DNA of 64,000 nucleotides from Candidatus Hamiltonella defensa 5AT (Acyrthosiphon pisum) (lineage in GTDB: Bacteria > Pseudomonadota > Gammaproteobacteria > Enterobacterales > Enterobacteriaceae): the NCBI RefSeq assembly GCF_000021705.1, contig NC_012751.1, positions 930,001 to 994,000 of the forward strand, read 5' to 3'. Under the pieces are notes generated by a model that was not told the DNA's origin, searched no databases, and saw only the letters and a program-made list of their open reading frames with translations. Below are positions 48,501 through 56,724 of the stretch, piece after piece (positions within the stretch are counted from its first letter, which is position 1; every line of letters starts with the position of its first letter). A program made the translations under genes and the position numbers.

Positions 48501-49402
48501 AGACACGCCCTCGCCCAATCAGGTATCTGGGTTATCCCGTAGTCCTTGTCAGCAAAACCATCTGTGACAGAGTGGAGTTTGGCCTGCTGGGTTCGTGCGG
48601 CTTTCTGAGGCTCGAAGAGTCCTTGCCAGCCGTTGGCGATACTCGTGTTGATAATCTCTTCCGGCTGATGCCCGTTGTTTCGGCACTGGCCTAGCCGCTT
48701 GATAGCCTGAGTGACAGTCATCTGCGATTTAATCGGCTTGCTGATTTCCTTGCGGTATTGAACCCAGGAATCCCAGATGGGTTTGGGTAGCCAGTCAGGC
48801 AGTTCTACCGAGCTGGGGTCAAACGATTTTGATTTTGCCAAAGGAGGGGTTTGGGGTGGTTTATATTTTAATATATGTCTTTCCTGTCTTTCCTTTCTTT
48901 TATGTTTAGCTGATTCGGCTAAACTCTCATTAGCTAATTTAGCTAAACTCATATTAGCCGTTTCAGCTAATGTGTAGCTTTGGCAACCATTAGCCAATTC
49001 GGTAATGGTTAGCTGATTTGGCTTAATTTTATGAGCTGGTTCAGCTAAACTTTTATTGAAACTCCAATCATGATAATTTTGATTGATAGACACCTCATTA
49101 TTGTGTTTGAATATCATATTCATGTTCTCAAGTTCCTTCCTGACTTTACTGACATGCGTATGATGGATCGCCGTCATTTTCGCTATCCGCGTATTTTCAA
49201 TGTGTGCACATTGTTTATTCCAACCGATAGTCAGTCGGTGAATGGCATCAAATACCTTATATTGCCGAAATGTCAGAGGCGCACGTAGTAACGCTTCTTT
49301 TAACTCATTATCCCACTTGGTAAATCCAGTATCGCTTCGAGTCATGAGAACTCTCTGTTCCTCATCTTTTGATTTAAAACAGGCATAGCTAACGTTAGTC
49401 AT
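48497..49402 (-). CDS. Phage replication initiator (O-like)
   Basis: 301 residues. Residues ~20-110 form the N-terminal winged-helix domain of phage O proteins (TGFTKWDNELKEALLRAPLTFRQYKVFDAIHRLTIGWNK, THVSKVRKELENMNMI). The centre (~115-165) repeats LA-x-x-A units because the DNA carries iterons (48906-49048). The C-terminus (LPDWLPKPIWDSWVQYRKEI, PDWARACL) probably contacts the helicase loader. Like lambda O, it would bind the origin inside its own gene. Intact. Confidence 0.85.
   Translation of the reverse strand: MTNVSYACFKSKDEEQRVLMTRSDTGFTKWDNELKEALLRAPLTFRQYKVFDAIHRLTIGWNKQCAHIENTRIAKMTAIHHTHVSKVRKELENMNMIFKHNNEVSINQNYHDWSFNKSLAEPAHKIKPNQLTITELANGCQSYTLAETANMSLAKLANESLAESAKHKRKERQERHILKYKPPQTPPLAKSKSFDPSSVELPDWLPKPIWDSWVQYRKEISKPIKSQMTVTQAIKRLGQCRNNGHQPEEIINTSIANGWQGLFEPQKAARTQQAKLHSVTDGFADKDYGITQIPDWARACL
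48906..49048. repeat. Iterons of a lambda-type origin inside the O-like gene
   Basis: Six related units with dyad symmetry (TTAGCTGATTCGGCTAA, TTAGCTAATTTAGCTAA, TTAGCCGTTTCAGCTAA and three more degenerate ones) start near 48906, 48930, 48954, 48990, 49009 and 49033. The first three are exactly 24 bp apart. An A-rich stretch follows on the coding strand (48845-48905), where lambda ori has its melting region. Likely binding sites for the O-like protein. Confidence 0.75.
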
Positions 49403-49547
49403 GACGAGGCTCCTTTAAATTCTCTTCTTTAAATAAATAGGTGTTGGCTGACACTTCCCGCGCTTTAATAAGCCGACTATGACTTTCAAGAGTGATTTCC
49501 AGCTTTGTTTTTTCCTGCGGGGCAGTCGAGGTATGAATCATTTCCAT
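49395..49547 (-). CDS. Small phage early protein
   Basis: A 50-residue frame (MEMIHTSTAPQEKTKLEITLES...) starting after GAGGAAAATTAAC, whose stop overlaps the start of the O-like gene (ATGACTAA). Overlap and ribosome site suggest a real early-operon gene. No family recognised. Confidence 0.55.
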   Translation of the reverse strand: MEMIHTSTAPQEKTKLEITLESHSRLIKAREVSANTYLFKEENLKEPRHD

Positions 49548-49603
49548 GTTAATTTTCCTCCATGACGACATGCATAGGTTTCCGCCCGCACCAAATGAGG
49601 CGG

Positions 49604-50206
49604 CTATATTTGAAAATGGAGTGGAAGGTACGGCAGTCTGCGTGTAAACGACACTTTGCCGTAAGGCTCAGTCGCGTATTCTGGGATAATCCAGTAGGTA
49701 TCTATAAACTCAGGGTGAGTATGACTGGGGATAGTCGCCATTGATGCGATCTCCTTATGTTTATTCAGGAAATCACCGCTAGAGCTGCGAAACTCATAAT
49801 GGGCGGTGACGATGTCAAGGTTCGCAGTACTGGTACATAAGGAAACCAGCCAATCCGAAGATTGCCCTGACAACGCCACCATTGAATACTGGTGGGCATT
49901 GTCTACGACATAAAAAAAGACGCTATCTACGGCATCTACTGTCGCCTTATGTATACTCAGGCTGCGAAACCCGTCACTAGGATTGACTAGTGCATGATGA
50001 CTATAGGCGAAGTTTGCCCAAACAGGCAAGGGATTTTTAATCACATCAAGCACGAAGGTCGTTTCCATTGATGATGACACTTCCCGCGCCAGGTTGTTCA
50101 TGCGTTGCCGCCCATGCTGACGCAGCCAGGTTCGGAGGGTATGAGTATGGCAAGCTATTTTGGGAGCGATAGAGCGAATGGTTTGAGCCATGAAATGCAG
50201 ACTCAT
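49604..50206 (-). CDS. Phage early-region protein of unknown function
   Basis: 200 residues, MSLHFMAQTIRSIAPKIACHTHTLRTWLRQHGRQRMNNLAREV..., no signal peptide or membrane segment. The middle (SVFFYVVDNAHQYSMVALSGQSSDWLVSL) looks like a compact alpha/beta domain. It lies between the YmfL-like and O-like genes in the same direction. I recognise no family. Intact. Confidence 0.6.
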   Translation of the reverse strand: MSLHFMAQTIRSIAPKIACHTHTLRTWLRQHGRQRMNNLAREVSSSMETTFVLDVIKNPLPVWANFAYSHHALVNPSDGFRSLSIHKATVDAVDSVFFYVVDNAHQYSMVALSGQSSDWLVSLCTSTANLDIVTAHYEFRSSSGDFLNKHKEIASMATIPSHTHPEFIDTYWIIPEYATEPYGKVSFTRRLPYLPLHFQI

Positions 50207-50327
50207 GAGATATGCCTTTTTTTCTTGTTTTTCCTGAATTTTGTTTCATAGTTCAGGTCCTTCATGGAATTGATATTCCTGAGACCAAAGCCGGCTATCC
50301 TGATATGTAGCCGGCTTTACCTTCCAG

Positions 50328-50810
50328 CTATCCTGAATGCTGTGTTTTATTGCTGTCACTTTTTTTCCTTCCATACACCCGTAATGTGGCCTTCACTTGA
50401 GAATCTCTGCTTGCCATATGTTGACGATGCGCGGCCATAATCTTTTCTTCCTCTTTTCTATCAATACCGCCGTCGTGCTGAATCGATCCCAGAATCAACT
50501 CATCCACAGCACTGCCTGTCACGTTGCTGCGCAAGCCCATGTGATACAGCTCCACGTTATCCAGGGTGTCTGGTTCAGGCATCGGCACCACCAGGGTGTT
50601 TGAGCGCTCAGCAAAGTACTCTGCCACTAAACTTGATTGGCTTAAGCTCTGTAAGGCCAACAGCTCATCCACGCTAAAAAATCGACATCCTTTGCTTTCA
50701 TATAACCGATTGTTAAATTTGATGTCGCTCATGCCTAAATAAGCGGCGGCGACAGATCGTCCCCCTTCAATTTTTTTCAACATCTCATGAATCAATTCGC
50801 GTTTTTCCAT
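50328..50810 (-). CDS. YmfL-like phage regulatory protein
   Basis: 160 residues from MEKRELIHEMLKKIEGGRSVAAAYLGMSDIKFNNRLYESKG; a longer frame to 50879 lacks a good start. The N-terminal HTH-like part and FFSVDELLALQSLSQSSLVAEYFAERSNTLVVPMPEPDTLDNVEL match the YmfL/CII-like regulators of lambdoid prophages (e14). It probably acts as the early activator in place of CII. Intact. Confidence 0.72.
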   Translation of the reverse strand: MEKRELIHEMLKKIEGGRSVAAAYLGMSDIKFNNRLYESKGCRFFSVDELLALQSLSQSSLVAEYFAERSNTLVVPMPEPDTLDNVELYHMGLRSNVTGSAVDELILGSIQHDGGIDRKEEEKIMAAHRQHMASRDSQVKATLRVYGRKKSDSNKTQHSG

Positions 50811-50880
50811 AATGTGCTCTTGGCCTCTATAGTGATGTTTAGTGGAATATTTTGAGAAGATGGACCATGATAAAATCAAG

Positions 50881-51105
50881 TCATCTTTCTGGATGTGGAA
50901 AAAGATCGGGTAAATCAGGGCGAATTTCGTAGGCTAAAACTTTTCCTTCTGTTGCCCTGACAAGTAATGGGACGATTTCTGCTGATACTCGTTTTCGACC
51001 ATGTAGCCAGTCACAGATCGTTGATTGAGCTTTACCGCATTTCTGAGCCAAGATTTTTTGTGTTCCCAATAAAGAAATCGCTTTTTCTAATCCTACATTT
51101 TTCAT
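50881..51105 (-). CDS. Cro-like repressor (YdaS/Cro HTH)
   Basis: 74 residues from MKNVGLEKAISLLGTQKILAQKCGKAQSTICDWLHGRKRVSAEIVPLLVRATEGKV, with AGGAG ten bases before the ATG. A single helix-turn-helix with the Cro/YdaS layout, ending EIRPDLPDLFPHPER. Divergent from the CI-like gene across a 122-bp control region. Intact. Confidence 0.82.
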   Translation of the reverse strand: MKNVGLEKAISLLGTQKILAQKCGKAQSTICDWLHGRKRVSAEIVPLLVRATEGKVLAYEIRPDLPDLFPHPER

Positions 51106-51227
51106 AAATCGGTTCTCCTGTTCTTTGAGAACAATTTTAAACGTTAAATCAGTCAAATGTCAATCGTTTTAACGATTTTGATCTATTATCGATTAAGCGA
51201 TAGAATTAAATGAATAAATAAAGGGAA
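51106..51227. promoter_or_regulatory. cro/cI intergenic operator region
   Basis: The stretch contains ATCGTTTTAACGAT (51163-51176), a dyad with 6-bp arms, and TATCGATTAAGCGATA (51187-51202), a dyad with 5-bp arms sharing the half-site ATCG. A third inverted sequence (GTTCTCCTGTTCTTTGAGAAC) lies at about 51111-51131. These are good candidates for the operators bound by both repressors. Confidence 0.5.
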
Positions 51228-51929
51228 ATGAATCGAGTGAACTTTTCAGAAAGATTGAAGCTGGCTATGAAAGAAGCGGGTTATACACAAGGCTCTTTGG
51301 CTAAAAAAGTCAATATGGCTCAATCTAGTGTATGGCGACTCGTCAGCGGAGGGGGTGAAAGCTCAAAAAAAATATTTCCAATCGCCCAGATTTTGGGTGT
51401 AAACCCCGCATGGCTTGCAGAAGGGGTGGGAGAAATGCGGCCTCATTTGAACACAAGTCAGTCCTTTTCATCTTTTGATACTGTTGCAGGCTATTCCCTG
51501 AATCAAGAAGTGCAAAAAGAAGTGTATCCGTTAAAAATATATCACCGTATTGACGGAGTGCTTTCCCCCAGCGTCGGGGGTGAAAAGGATTTTGAAGTTA
51601 TGTTTTGGCTTCCCAAAGTTGTTTTAATGCAAACGAATGCTTCGATTGATGATTCTATCGCCGTGGTTGCTCAAGATAATAGTATGTCTCCTATTATTAA
51701 TGAAAAATCCATGGTGATATTTGATACGAGCTATAAAGAGATTAAAAATGGGAAAATTTATGCCATTTCTTTTGGTGGTATTAGTATGTTCCGCACATTA
51801 TTCGTGCTTCCGGAGGAAAAAATACGTTTAAAGAGTCATAATTCTGCTGATTATCCTGAGGTGATTGTTCCTATGAATGAGCTAGTTGTCATAGGAAAAG
51901 TGTATTATGTTTCAGGAATCATTGATTAA
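51228..51929 (+). CDS. CI-like prophage repressor (HTH plus S24)
   Basis: 233 residues: an N-terminal HTH (MKEAGYTQGSLAKKVNMAQSSVWRLVSG) and a C-terminal S24/LexA-like domain with Ser152 in QDNSMSPIINEKSMVIF. An Ala-Gly near 87-88 (VAG) could be the self-cleavage site. The usual catalytic Lys ~38 residues after the Ser appears as MFRTL, with Arg, so autocleavage is uncertain. Keeps the lytic genes off. A hairpin terminator follows. Intact. Confidence 0.85.
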   Translation: MNRVNFSERLKLAMKEAGYTQGSLAKKVNMAQSSVWRLVSGGGESSKKIFPIAQILGVNPAWLAEGVGEMRPHLNTSQSFSSFDTVAGYSLNQEVQKEVYPLKIYHRIDGVLSPSVGGEKDFEVMFWLPKVVLMQTNASIDDSIAVVAQDNSMSPIINEKSMVIFDTSYKEIKNGKIYAISFGGISMFRTLFVLPEEKIRLKSHNSADYPEVIVPMNELVVIGKVYYVSGIID

Positions 51930-51940
51930 GTCTCGTTTTC

Positions 51941-51973
51941 AGCCCGCTGATTCTAGCGGGCTTTCATCTCTTT
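51941..51973 (+). terminator. Rho-independent terminator after cI-like gene
   Basis: AGCCCGC and GCGGGCT form a 7-bp GC-rich stem around an 8-base loop, followed by a T-rich tract. It lies 12 bp after the CI-like stop codon. Confidence 0.8.
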
Positions 51974-52402
51974 TTTTAAAGTCCCCTCATCGCATCTGAA
52001 ATTAACTTAAAAATCAAACGTTTTACAATTGAAAAGAGTTAATTCCATGAATTCAAAGCTTATCTTTAATATCACTCAATCACTCGAACTATAAAAAATA
52101 ATCTTAAAAACGATTGACACTGAAAGTTTTTGTGTATTGCTTCAAAATTTTTTCATATTGTTTCTCATGTTCCATCTGGTTCTTGATGATTTTATTCAGT
52201 GATGAGGCCTTTATTTGGTTACCAAATCGCATTGAAGAATCTAAATTTTTTCCTTGAGACTTCTGTATTATGCCTTCGATCATGTGTCCCCAACAACAAC
52301 CACTCAATGTTTTTTGAGAATAGCTTAAAACAGAGCGAAGCTTTCCTTTAGACTGACTCGGCTGCTTGATGAGTTGTTCGGCATCACATGTTTCTAGAAC
52401 AT

Positions 52403-54747
52403 GTGCGACGTGAAAGTTGCACCACAGAAGTCCCTTGAAAAAGGGTAAGGTTGATCCGAAACCTTATTGCCACTTACTCGGTGCAAGAGGAGTAATTCTC
52501 TTGTGCTAAGCGAGAATGAAAGCCTAACTAAAGTATTAAGCTGAATAAGAAATAGGGGCAAGGCAAAACTGAAATGGGTTGAATAAAGTGAATCTCCGTT
52601 ATTAAAATGTCGTAAGCAAGTAAAACACGAAATCAGATGTTACGTGTTATGGGGAAGTTTAACGACAGTTAGAAACGGGTAAAGAAGAGTGTTCGTTCTT
52701 TACGACGGATCCCGTTCCCCGGTATAGAGGAGGCAGCCCACTCAATGTATCTTCATGGTGTGAAACACGGTAACCCCACTAATCTTTTAGTGTTGATGTA
52801 AATACTAAGAGACAGTGGGCATAAGACGTTCCAAAAAGCGAAGGCAATCAGCCGAAAGGCAACTGGAAATCATAACAGGATTGATAGAGGTAATTACTTT
52901 ACTCTGAAAAGAGGCTGACGTGGAACGGGTGACTTACCCATATAATCCTTTACCAAGGTTATGAATTGATTTAGAAGAGTTAGATGCCTATGGCAAACGT
53001 AATAAATCAAAACTATGAACAACAACTGGAATGGCATGCTATTAACTGGCGTGTTGTGACAGCCATGATTAATAATCTAAGGCAAAGAATATATAGGGCT
53101 TCAGCAACAGGTGACTTAAAGAAAGTCAGAAATCTGCAAAAACTCATGATGAAATCAAGAGCTAACCATCTTCTGGCTATCAGGAAAGTCACTCAGGTCA
53201 ATCGGGGAAAACACACGGCTGGAGTAGATAATCAGGTAATTAATGACCATAAAGGACGAGAACATCTTTATAAGTTATTAAGCCAAACAACTTCAGAAAA
53301 GGTTTATCCAGTAAAACGAGTTTACATAGCAAAAAAGAATGGAAAAAAACGCCCTCTTGGGATCCCAACCATTCTCGACCGCTGTAGACAAGCGATAGTT
53401 AAATCGGCGCTGGAACCTTATTGGGAAGCAAAATTTGAACCAGTCAGCTACGGATTTAGACCGGGGCGAAGTGCCCATGACGCAATACAAAAAATTTTCT
53501 GTATTGCCAGAGCACGAGGGACACGGCACTGGGTACTAGATGCAGATATTAAAGGCGCATCTGACAACATTGACCATAATTTTCTCATAAAAAAAATCGG
53601 GGGATTCCCCGAAAGAAACATGATTAAACAATGGTTACAAGCCGGTGTGCTGGAACATGGCAACTATATACCCAATGTTGCAGGTACTCCGCAAGGCGGG
53701 ATTATCAGTCCACTACTGGCCAATATTGCACTCCACGGAATGGAGACCTTACTGGGTATTCAATACTGGAAAAACGGCACGCCAAAACAAGGGCAACCTT
53801 ATGCAGTAGTTCGTTATGCGGATGATTTTGTCGTATTCGGTAAATCCCGTGAAGAGTGCGAAACTGCCAAAATAAACTTGCAAATTTGGTTAGCTCAGAG
53901 AGGGTTAGCTCTTTCTGAAGAAAAAACCAGTATCAAACACTTGAAGGAAGGATTCGACTTCCTGGGATTTAATATACGACATTATGACAATCGCCACAGA
54001 AAACGGGGATATATATTGTTAACGAAGCCCTCAAAGGAGTCGATGAAAAGGTACAAACAGCAAATGAGAATGACCTGGAAAGGTATTATCGGTATGCCGA
54101 CACAAGAAGGAATAAGACAACTGAATGCCAAGATAATAGGATGGTGTAATTACTATCGTATTGGTGCTTCAAAAAGAACATTCAGTGCATTAGACCAATG
54201 GATGTGGATCCGCCAACGTAGATATTTGTATCGACGTCATCCCAATAAACACTGGTGGTGGCGAAGAAAACACTACTTAGGCAAGATACCAGGTAGAGAA
54301 GACTATTCAGTATTTATGGATAAATCAACCGGTGGATTTCTTTGGAAGCATGCATGGACAAAAATACAGCGTCATTGGCTAGTTCCAAAAAATGCTTCCC
54401 CCGACAATCCGGAATTGCGTGACTATTGGCGTAATAGGCAGGCACGTAAACAGCCTTTTATTTACGGTGTCAAAGTTAACCTCTATAAGCGACAGAAAGG
54501 TTATTGTCCTCTCTGTGATCAAGAGTTGGACAATGGTGAACAATTGCATGTTCATCATATTCAGCCTAAAGCTGAAGGGGGTGACAACAAGCTGGCTAAT
54601 CTAAGATTGTTACATGCTAATTGCCACAGACAATTACATAGCAAAAAAGGAAAAATGTTGAAGTGAGTAAGTTGCGTGAGCCGTATGCGGGGTAACTCGC
54701 ACGTACGGTTCTTGAGGGAGTGGGCACTTGCGGCCTGCTTACCTAAT
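52403..54747 (+). mobile_element. Group II intron D (2345 bp)
   Basis: Same length and ends as intron C. Domain V is at 54678-54711. The 5' flank TCTAGAACAT resembles the flanks of introns B and C (GAACAC, AAGCAC), with ATGTT 12-18 bases upstream in all three, consistent with conserved exon-binding pairs. No target duplication: the kinase-like gene reads through in frame if it is removed. Confidence 0.92.
52984..54666 (+). CDS. Group II intron reverse transcriptase/maturase (D)
   Basis: 560 residues, nearly identical to the intron C protein. Two differences are visible: DADIKGASDNIDHN instead of GAFDNIDHN, in the RT block with the first catalytic Asp, and TAKINLQ instead of TAKIKLQ. The Phe to Ser change lies next to conserved residues and could impair activity. 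The YADD, X and HNH motifs are unchanged. Confidence 0.9.
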   Translation: MPMANVINQNYEQQLEWHAINWRVVTAMINNLRQRIYRASATGDLKKVRNLQKLMMKSRANHLLAIRKVTQVNRGKHTAGVDNQVINDHKGREHLYKLLSQTTSEKVYPVKRVYIAKKNGKKRPLGIPTILDRCRQAIVKSALEPYWEAKFEPVSYGFRPGRSAHDAIQKIFCIARARGTRHWVLDADIKGASDNIDHNFLIKKIGGFPERNMIKQWLQAGVLEHGNYIPNVAGTPQGGIISPLLANIALHGMETLLGIQYWKNGTPKQGQPYAVVRYADDFVVFGKSREECETAKINLQIWLAQRGLALSEEKTSIKHLKEGFDFLGFNIRHYDNRHRKRGYILLTKPSKESMKRYKQQMRMTWKGIIGMPTQEGIRQLNAKIIGWCNYYRIGASKRTFSALDQWMWIRQRRYLYRRHPNKHWWWRRKHYLGKIPGREDYSVFMDKSTGGFLWKHAWTKIQRHWLVPKNASPDNPELRDYWRNRQARKQPFIYGVKVNLYKRQKGYCPLCDQELDNGEQLHVHHIQPKAEGGDNKLANLRLLHANCHRQLHSKKGKMLK

Positions 54748-56005
54748 CTAACATTTCTGATAAATATGGTTGAGTGGTTGAGGTTTTCGCATACTCATAA
54801 GGATCTCTTAACATATTTTCAATATGCGAATGAAATGCGGGTTGTACATAGTTCCTAATCCAATTAAGAAACATGCTCTTATTGGTATCGTTCATTGCTC
54901 CAGGTTTATCTGATTTTCCCCAATCGTTTTTTTGTATGCCAGACCAATCTTCTTTGGTAAGTATGTTAGATACGGTAGAGTATATTATCGTTAAAAGAAA
55001 AGCGTATTCATCAGCTGTTTTTAAGTAATGCCGTTTTTCCCCAATTTCGTCTGCAGAGTTAAGTTTTACAGCGTCCCACAATTTAGGTGTGATATATTCT
55101 GGTGTGCGGACGGAATCAAGGTTAGTTACTGAGCCTGCTCTTATTCTATCTTCTACATCAAAAAAAGTAACATTTTTTCCGTTAAAACCGCAATTGTTCA
55201 TTTTTATGTCAGCCAGGAAGGTGTCTCTTTTATGTAATGTTGTCAAATCTCTTAAGGCATTTTGGAAATAAGCAGGATGCATAAAATTGTTATTTTTCAC
55301 GCAATCAATGAGATTCGAACCTCCATAAGGAGTAATCATTTTGTCAACATCGACTGCTATACCAGCTTTTATAGTTGACGTTCCAACTAAATCGTCGTGA
55401 TTATTACAGTCTGTATTAAATGGGGGAGATTTTTCTGGACTATGTAGTTCAAGAAAAACATGTGAGCCATCCATTCGAGAAACATATTTAGAACCGCCTT
55501 TTAGATTTTGATTTGAATCTAATTGTCTAATTGGACGGTAATGAATACGTTCATATTTATGAACATCATTTACCTTATAAAAAAATACGGCATCTTTGTA
55601 TTTTTCGCCTGTAATTTTATTTTCATAATCACCGTGATAAGTTATTTCTTTATATCCGAGAGAATTTTTATCAATTTTTTCTAATTCATTTTTAGGAAAT
55701 GAGATACATGATTCTTTAGCAAAATCTTTTTCAGATATTGTCTCCATTTGAAATTTATTCGATTTTTGAGAGACTGTTAGTTTTTTAAAAACATTACAAA
55801 TATTAGTTATGGTTCTGCCAAATCTGGAAAATAATGATTTATTTATTTGAGGATTTTTAGTGTAAATTAATTTTACATCGTGTGATGCAATTTGTGAATT
55901 ACTGTAATTTTTTGATTTTAAATTAAATTTAAGCATGATTTTTTATAAAATTGATGATTTATGAAATATTAATTTCATCAATATTAGTTGTTTTCATCAA
56001 ATTAA

Positions 56006-56026
56006 ACTTTCAAAAAACGCTCATTT
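56006..56026 (-). promoter_or_regulatory. Shared effector upstream element, copy 2
   Basis: Differs from copy 1 (3829-3849) at a single position and ends 69 bp before the kinase-like start codon. The flanking sequence is unrelated apart from being AT-rich, which argues against simple recent duplication of a larger block. Confidence 0.6.
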
Positions 56027-56143
56027 TCTTTTTTTTGATGCCTTTTCCTTAAAATCGTTCTTCGTAAAACCCAAGTGCACTTTTGCACCTGAATAAGGTC
56101 CATTACGTCAGTTATCCTAGGGGTTTTCCTCCTTAGGAGGCAC

Positions 56144-56221
56144 CATGCCTGATATTCTCATCCGCTTTTTTACCCATACCTTCTTCGTATTTGTACTCCC
56201 TTTTGCCACTCAAAACAGATG
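56144..56221 (+). CDS. Possible 25-residue leader peptide
   Basis: MPDILIRFFTHTFFVFVLPF... begins after CTTAGGAGG and its stop overlaps the ATG of the next gene (ATGA). In the second repeat copy the ATG is lost by a 2-bp deletion, so it is either dispensable or recently lost. Hydrophobic; could couple translation of the next gene. Confidence 0.4.
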
Positions 56222-56428
56222 AGCATTTCCCTCAACACCCCCTTTCGTTATACCCGCCTCAGTCAGGATGAAGTCGATTTTTTAACGCATCACTATCAGC
56301 AGCGAGGGTATCGAATGAAAAAATACCTCAACGAGGATGTCCGGTTGTGGGATTTGCTGGTGTGTCTGCCAGAAAGAGACCGCTTTCCCAAAACCCCTTT
56401 CTCGATGCTCAACCCCTTATGGCGATAA
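56219..56428 (+). CDS. Small phage protein of unknown function, copy 1
   Basis: 69 residues, MSISLNTPFRYTRLSQDEVDFLTHHYQQRGYRMKKYLNEDVRLWDLLV... No family recognised. It overlaps rusA by 10 bp and lies in the position of the small nin-region genes of lambdoid phages. A second copy is at 58285. Confidence 0.6.
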   Translation: MSISLNTPFRYTRLSQDEVDFLTHHYQQRGYRMKKYLNEDVRLWDLLVCLPERDRFPKTPFSMLNPLWR

Positions 56429-56724
56429 GAATTGAACTGCCTTTCCCGCCCAGTGTGAATCACTACTGGGTGCGCACCGCCCGTCGTGTTTACTTAAGCG
56501 AGGCGGCGAAACGGTTTCAGCGATTGACCGCCATCCAAGTCGCCCAATCGTCCATGAAACAGGGTCATCACCCCTTCCTTGGGGACGTCTCCGTACTGCT
56601 CACACTGTATCTGCCGGACAAACGGGTGAGAGACGTGGATAATTATCCCAAGGCGCGTCAATGGATGTCTGTCAACTTACGTTTAAGCTGCTGTTTTTTT
56701 AACCTCATACACCCTAAATTCTGA
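56419..56724 (+). pseudogene. rusA: RusA Holliday-junction resolvase, 3'-truncated copy
   Basis: MAIRIELPFPPSVNHYWVRTARRVYLSEAAKRFQ... with PDKRVRDVDNYPK is the N-terminal two thirds of phage RusA, including Asp residues of the RDVDN motif. After ~56655 the sequence departs from the second copy, and the frame ends in unrelated residues overlapping the 3' end of the effector gene. The C-terminal part (VLDAL, DD) is missing, so it is inactive. Confidence 0.82.

Larger units (their letters stand above)
52104..55936 (-). pseudogene. Kinase-like effector, split by group II intron D
   Basis: From 55936 down to 54748 the frame encodes 396 residues; intron D follows. Beyond it, 52402 down to 52104 continues in frame (SEML + DVLETCDAEQLIKQ...) for a reconstructed total of 495 residues. 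The protein has a kinase-like core: catalytic loop FLADIKMNN (Asp243, Lys245, Asn248) and metal-binding FFDVED (Asp260), the spacing of NleH/OspG-type bacterial effector kinases. There is no signal peptide. The intron is antisense to the gene, so splicing cannot repair the mRNA; a truncated kinase with the core intact could still be made. The shared element at 56006 lies 69 bp upstream. Confidence 0.72.
56070..56655. repeat. ~585-bp direct repeat, left copy
   Basis: Starts CCAAGTGCACTTTTGCACCT and runs through the small phage gene and most of rusA to GATAATTATCC. It recurs at 58138-58726 with scattered differences. The two copies bracket the LRR/protease effector gene. The start contains a short dyad, GTGCA...TGCAC, and a strong ribosome site CTTAGGAGG. 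Confidence 0.85.

Noticed and set aside
48906..49048. CRISPR array suggested by regular short repeats
   Set aside because: Units are 16-18 bp, imperfect, lie within a coding frame and have spacers of only a few bases; origin iterons explain them better.
49562..49744. Open frame on the + strand opposite the phage early genes
   Set aside because: Antisense to the 200-residue phage protein, no ribosome site, no domain.
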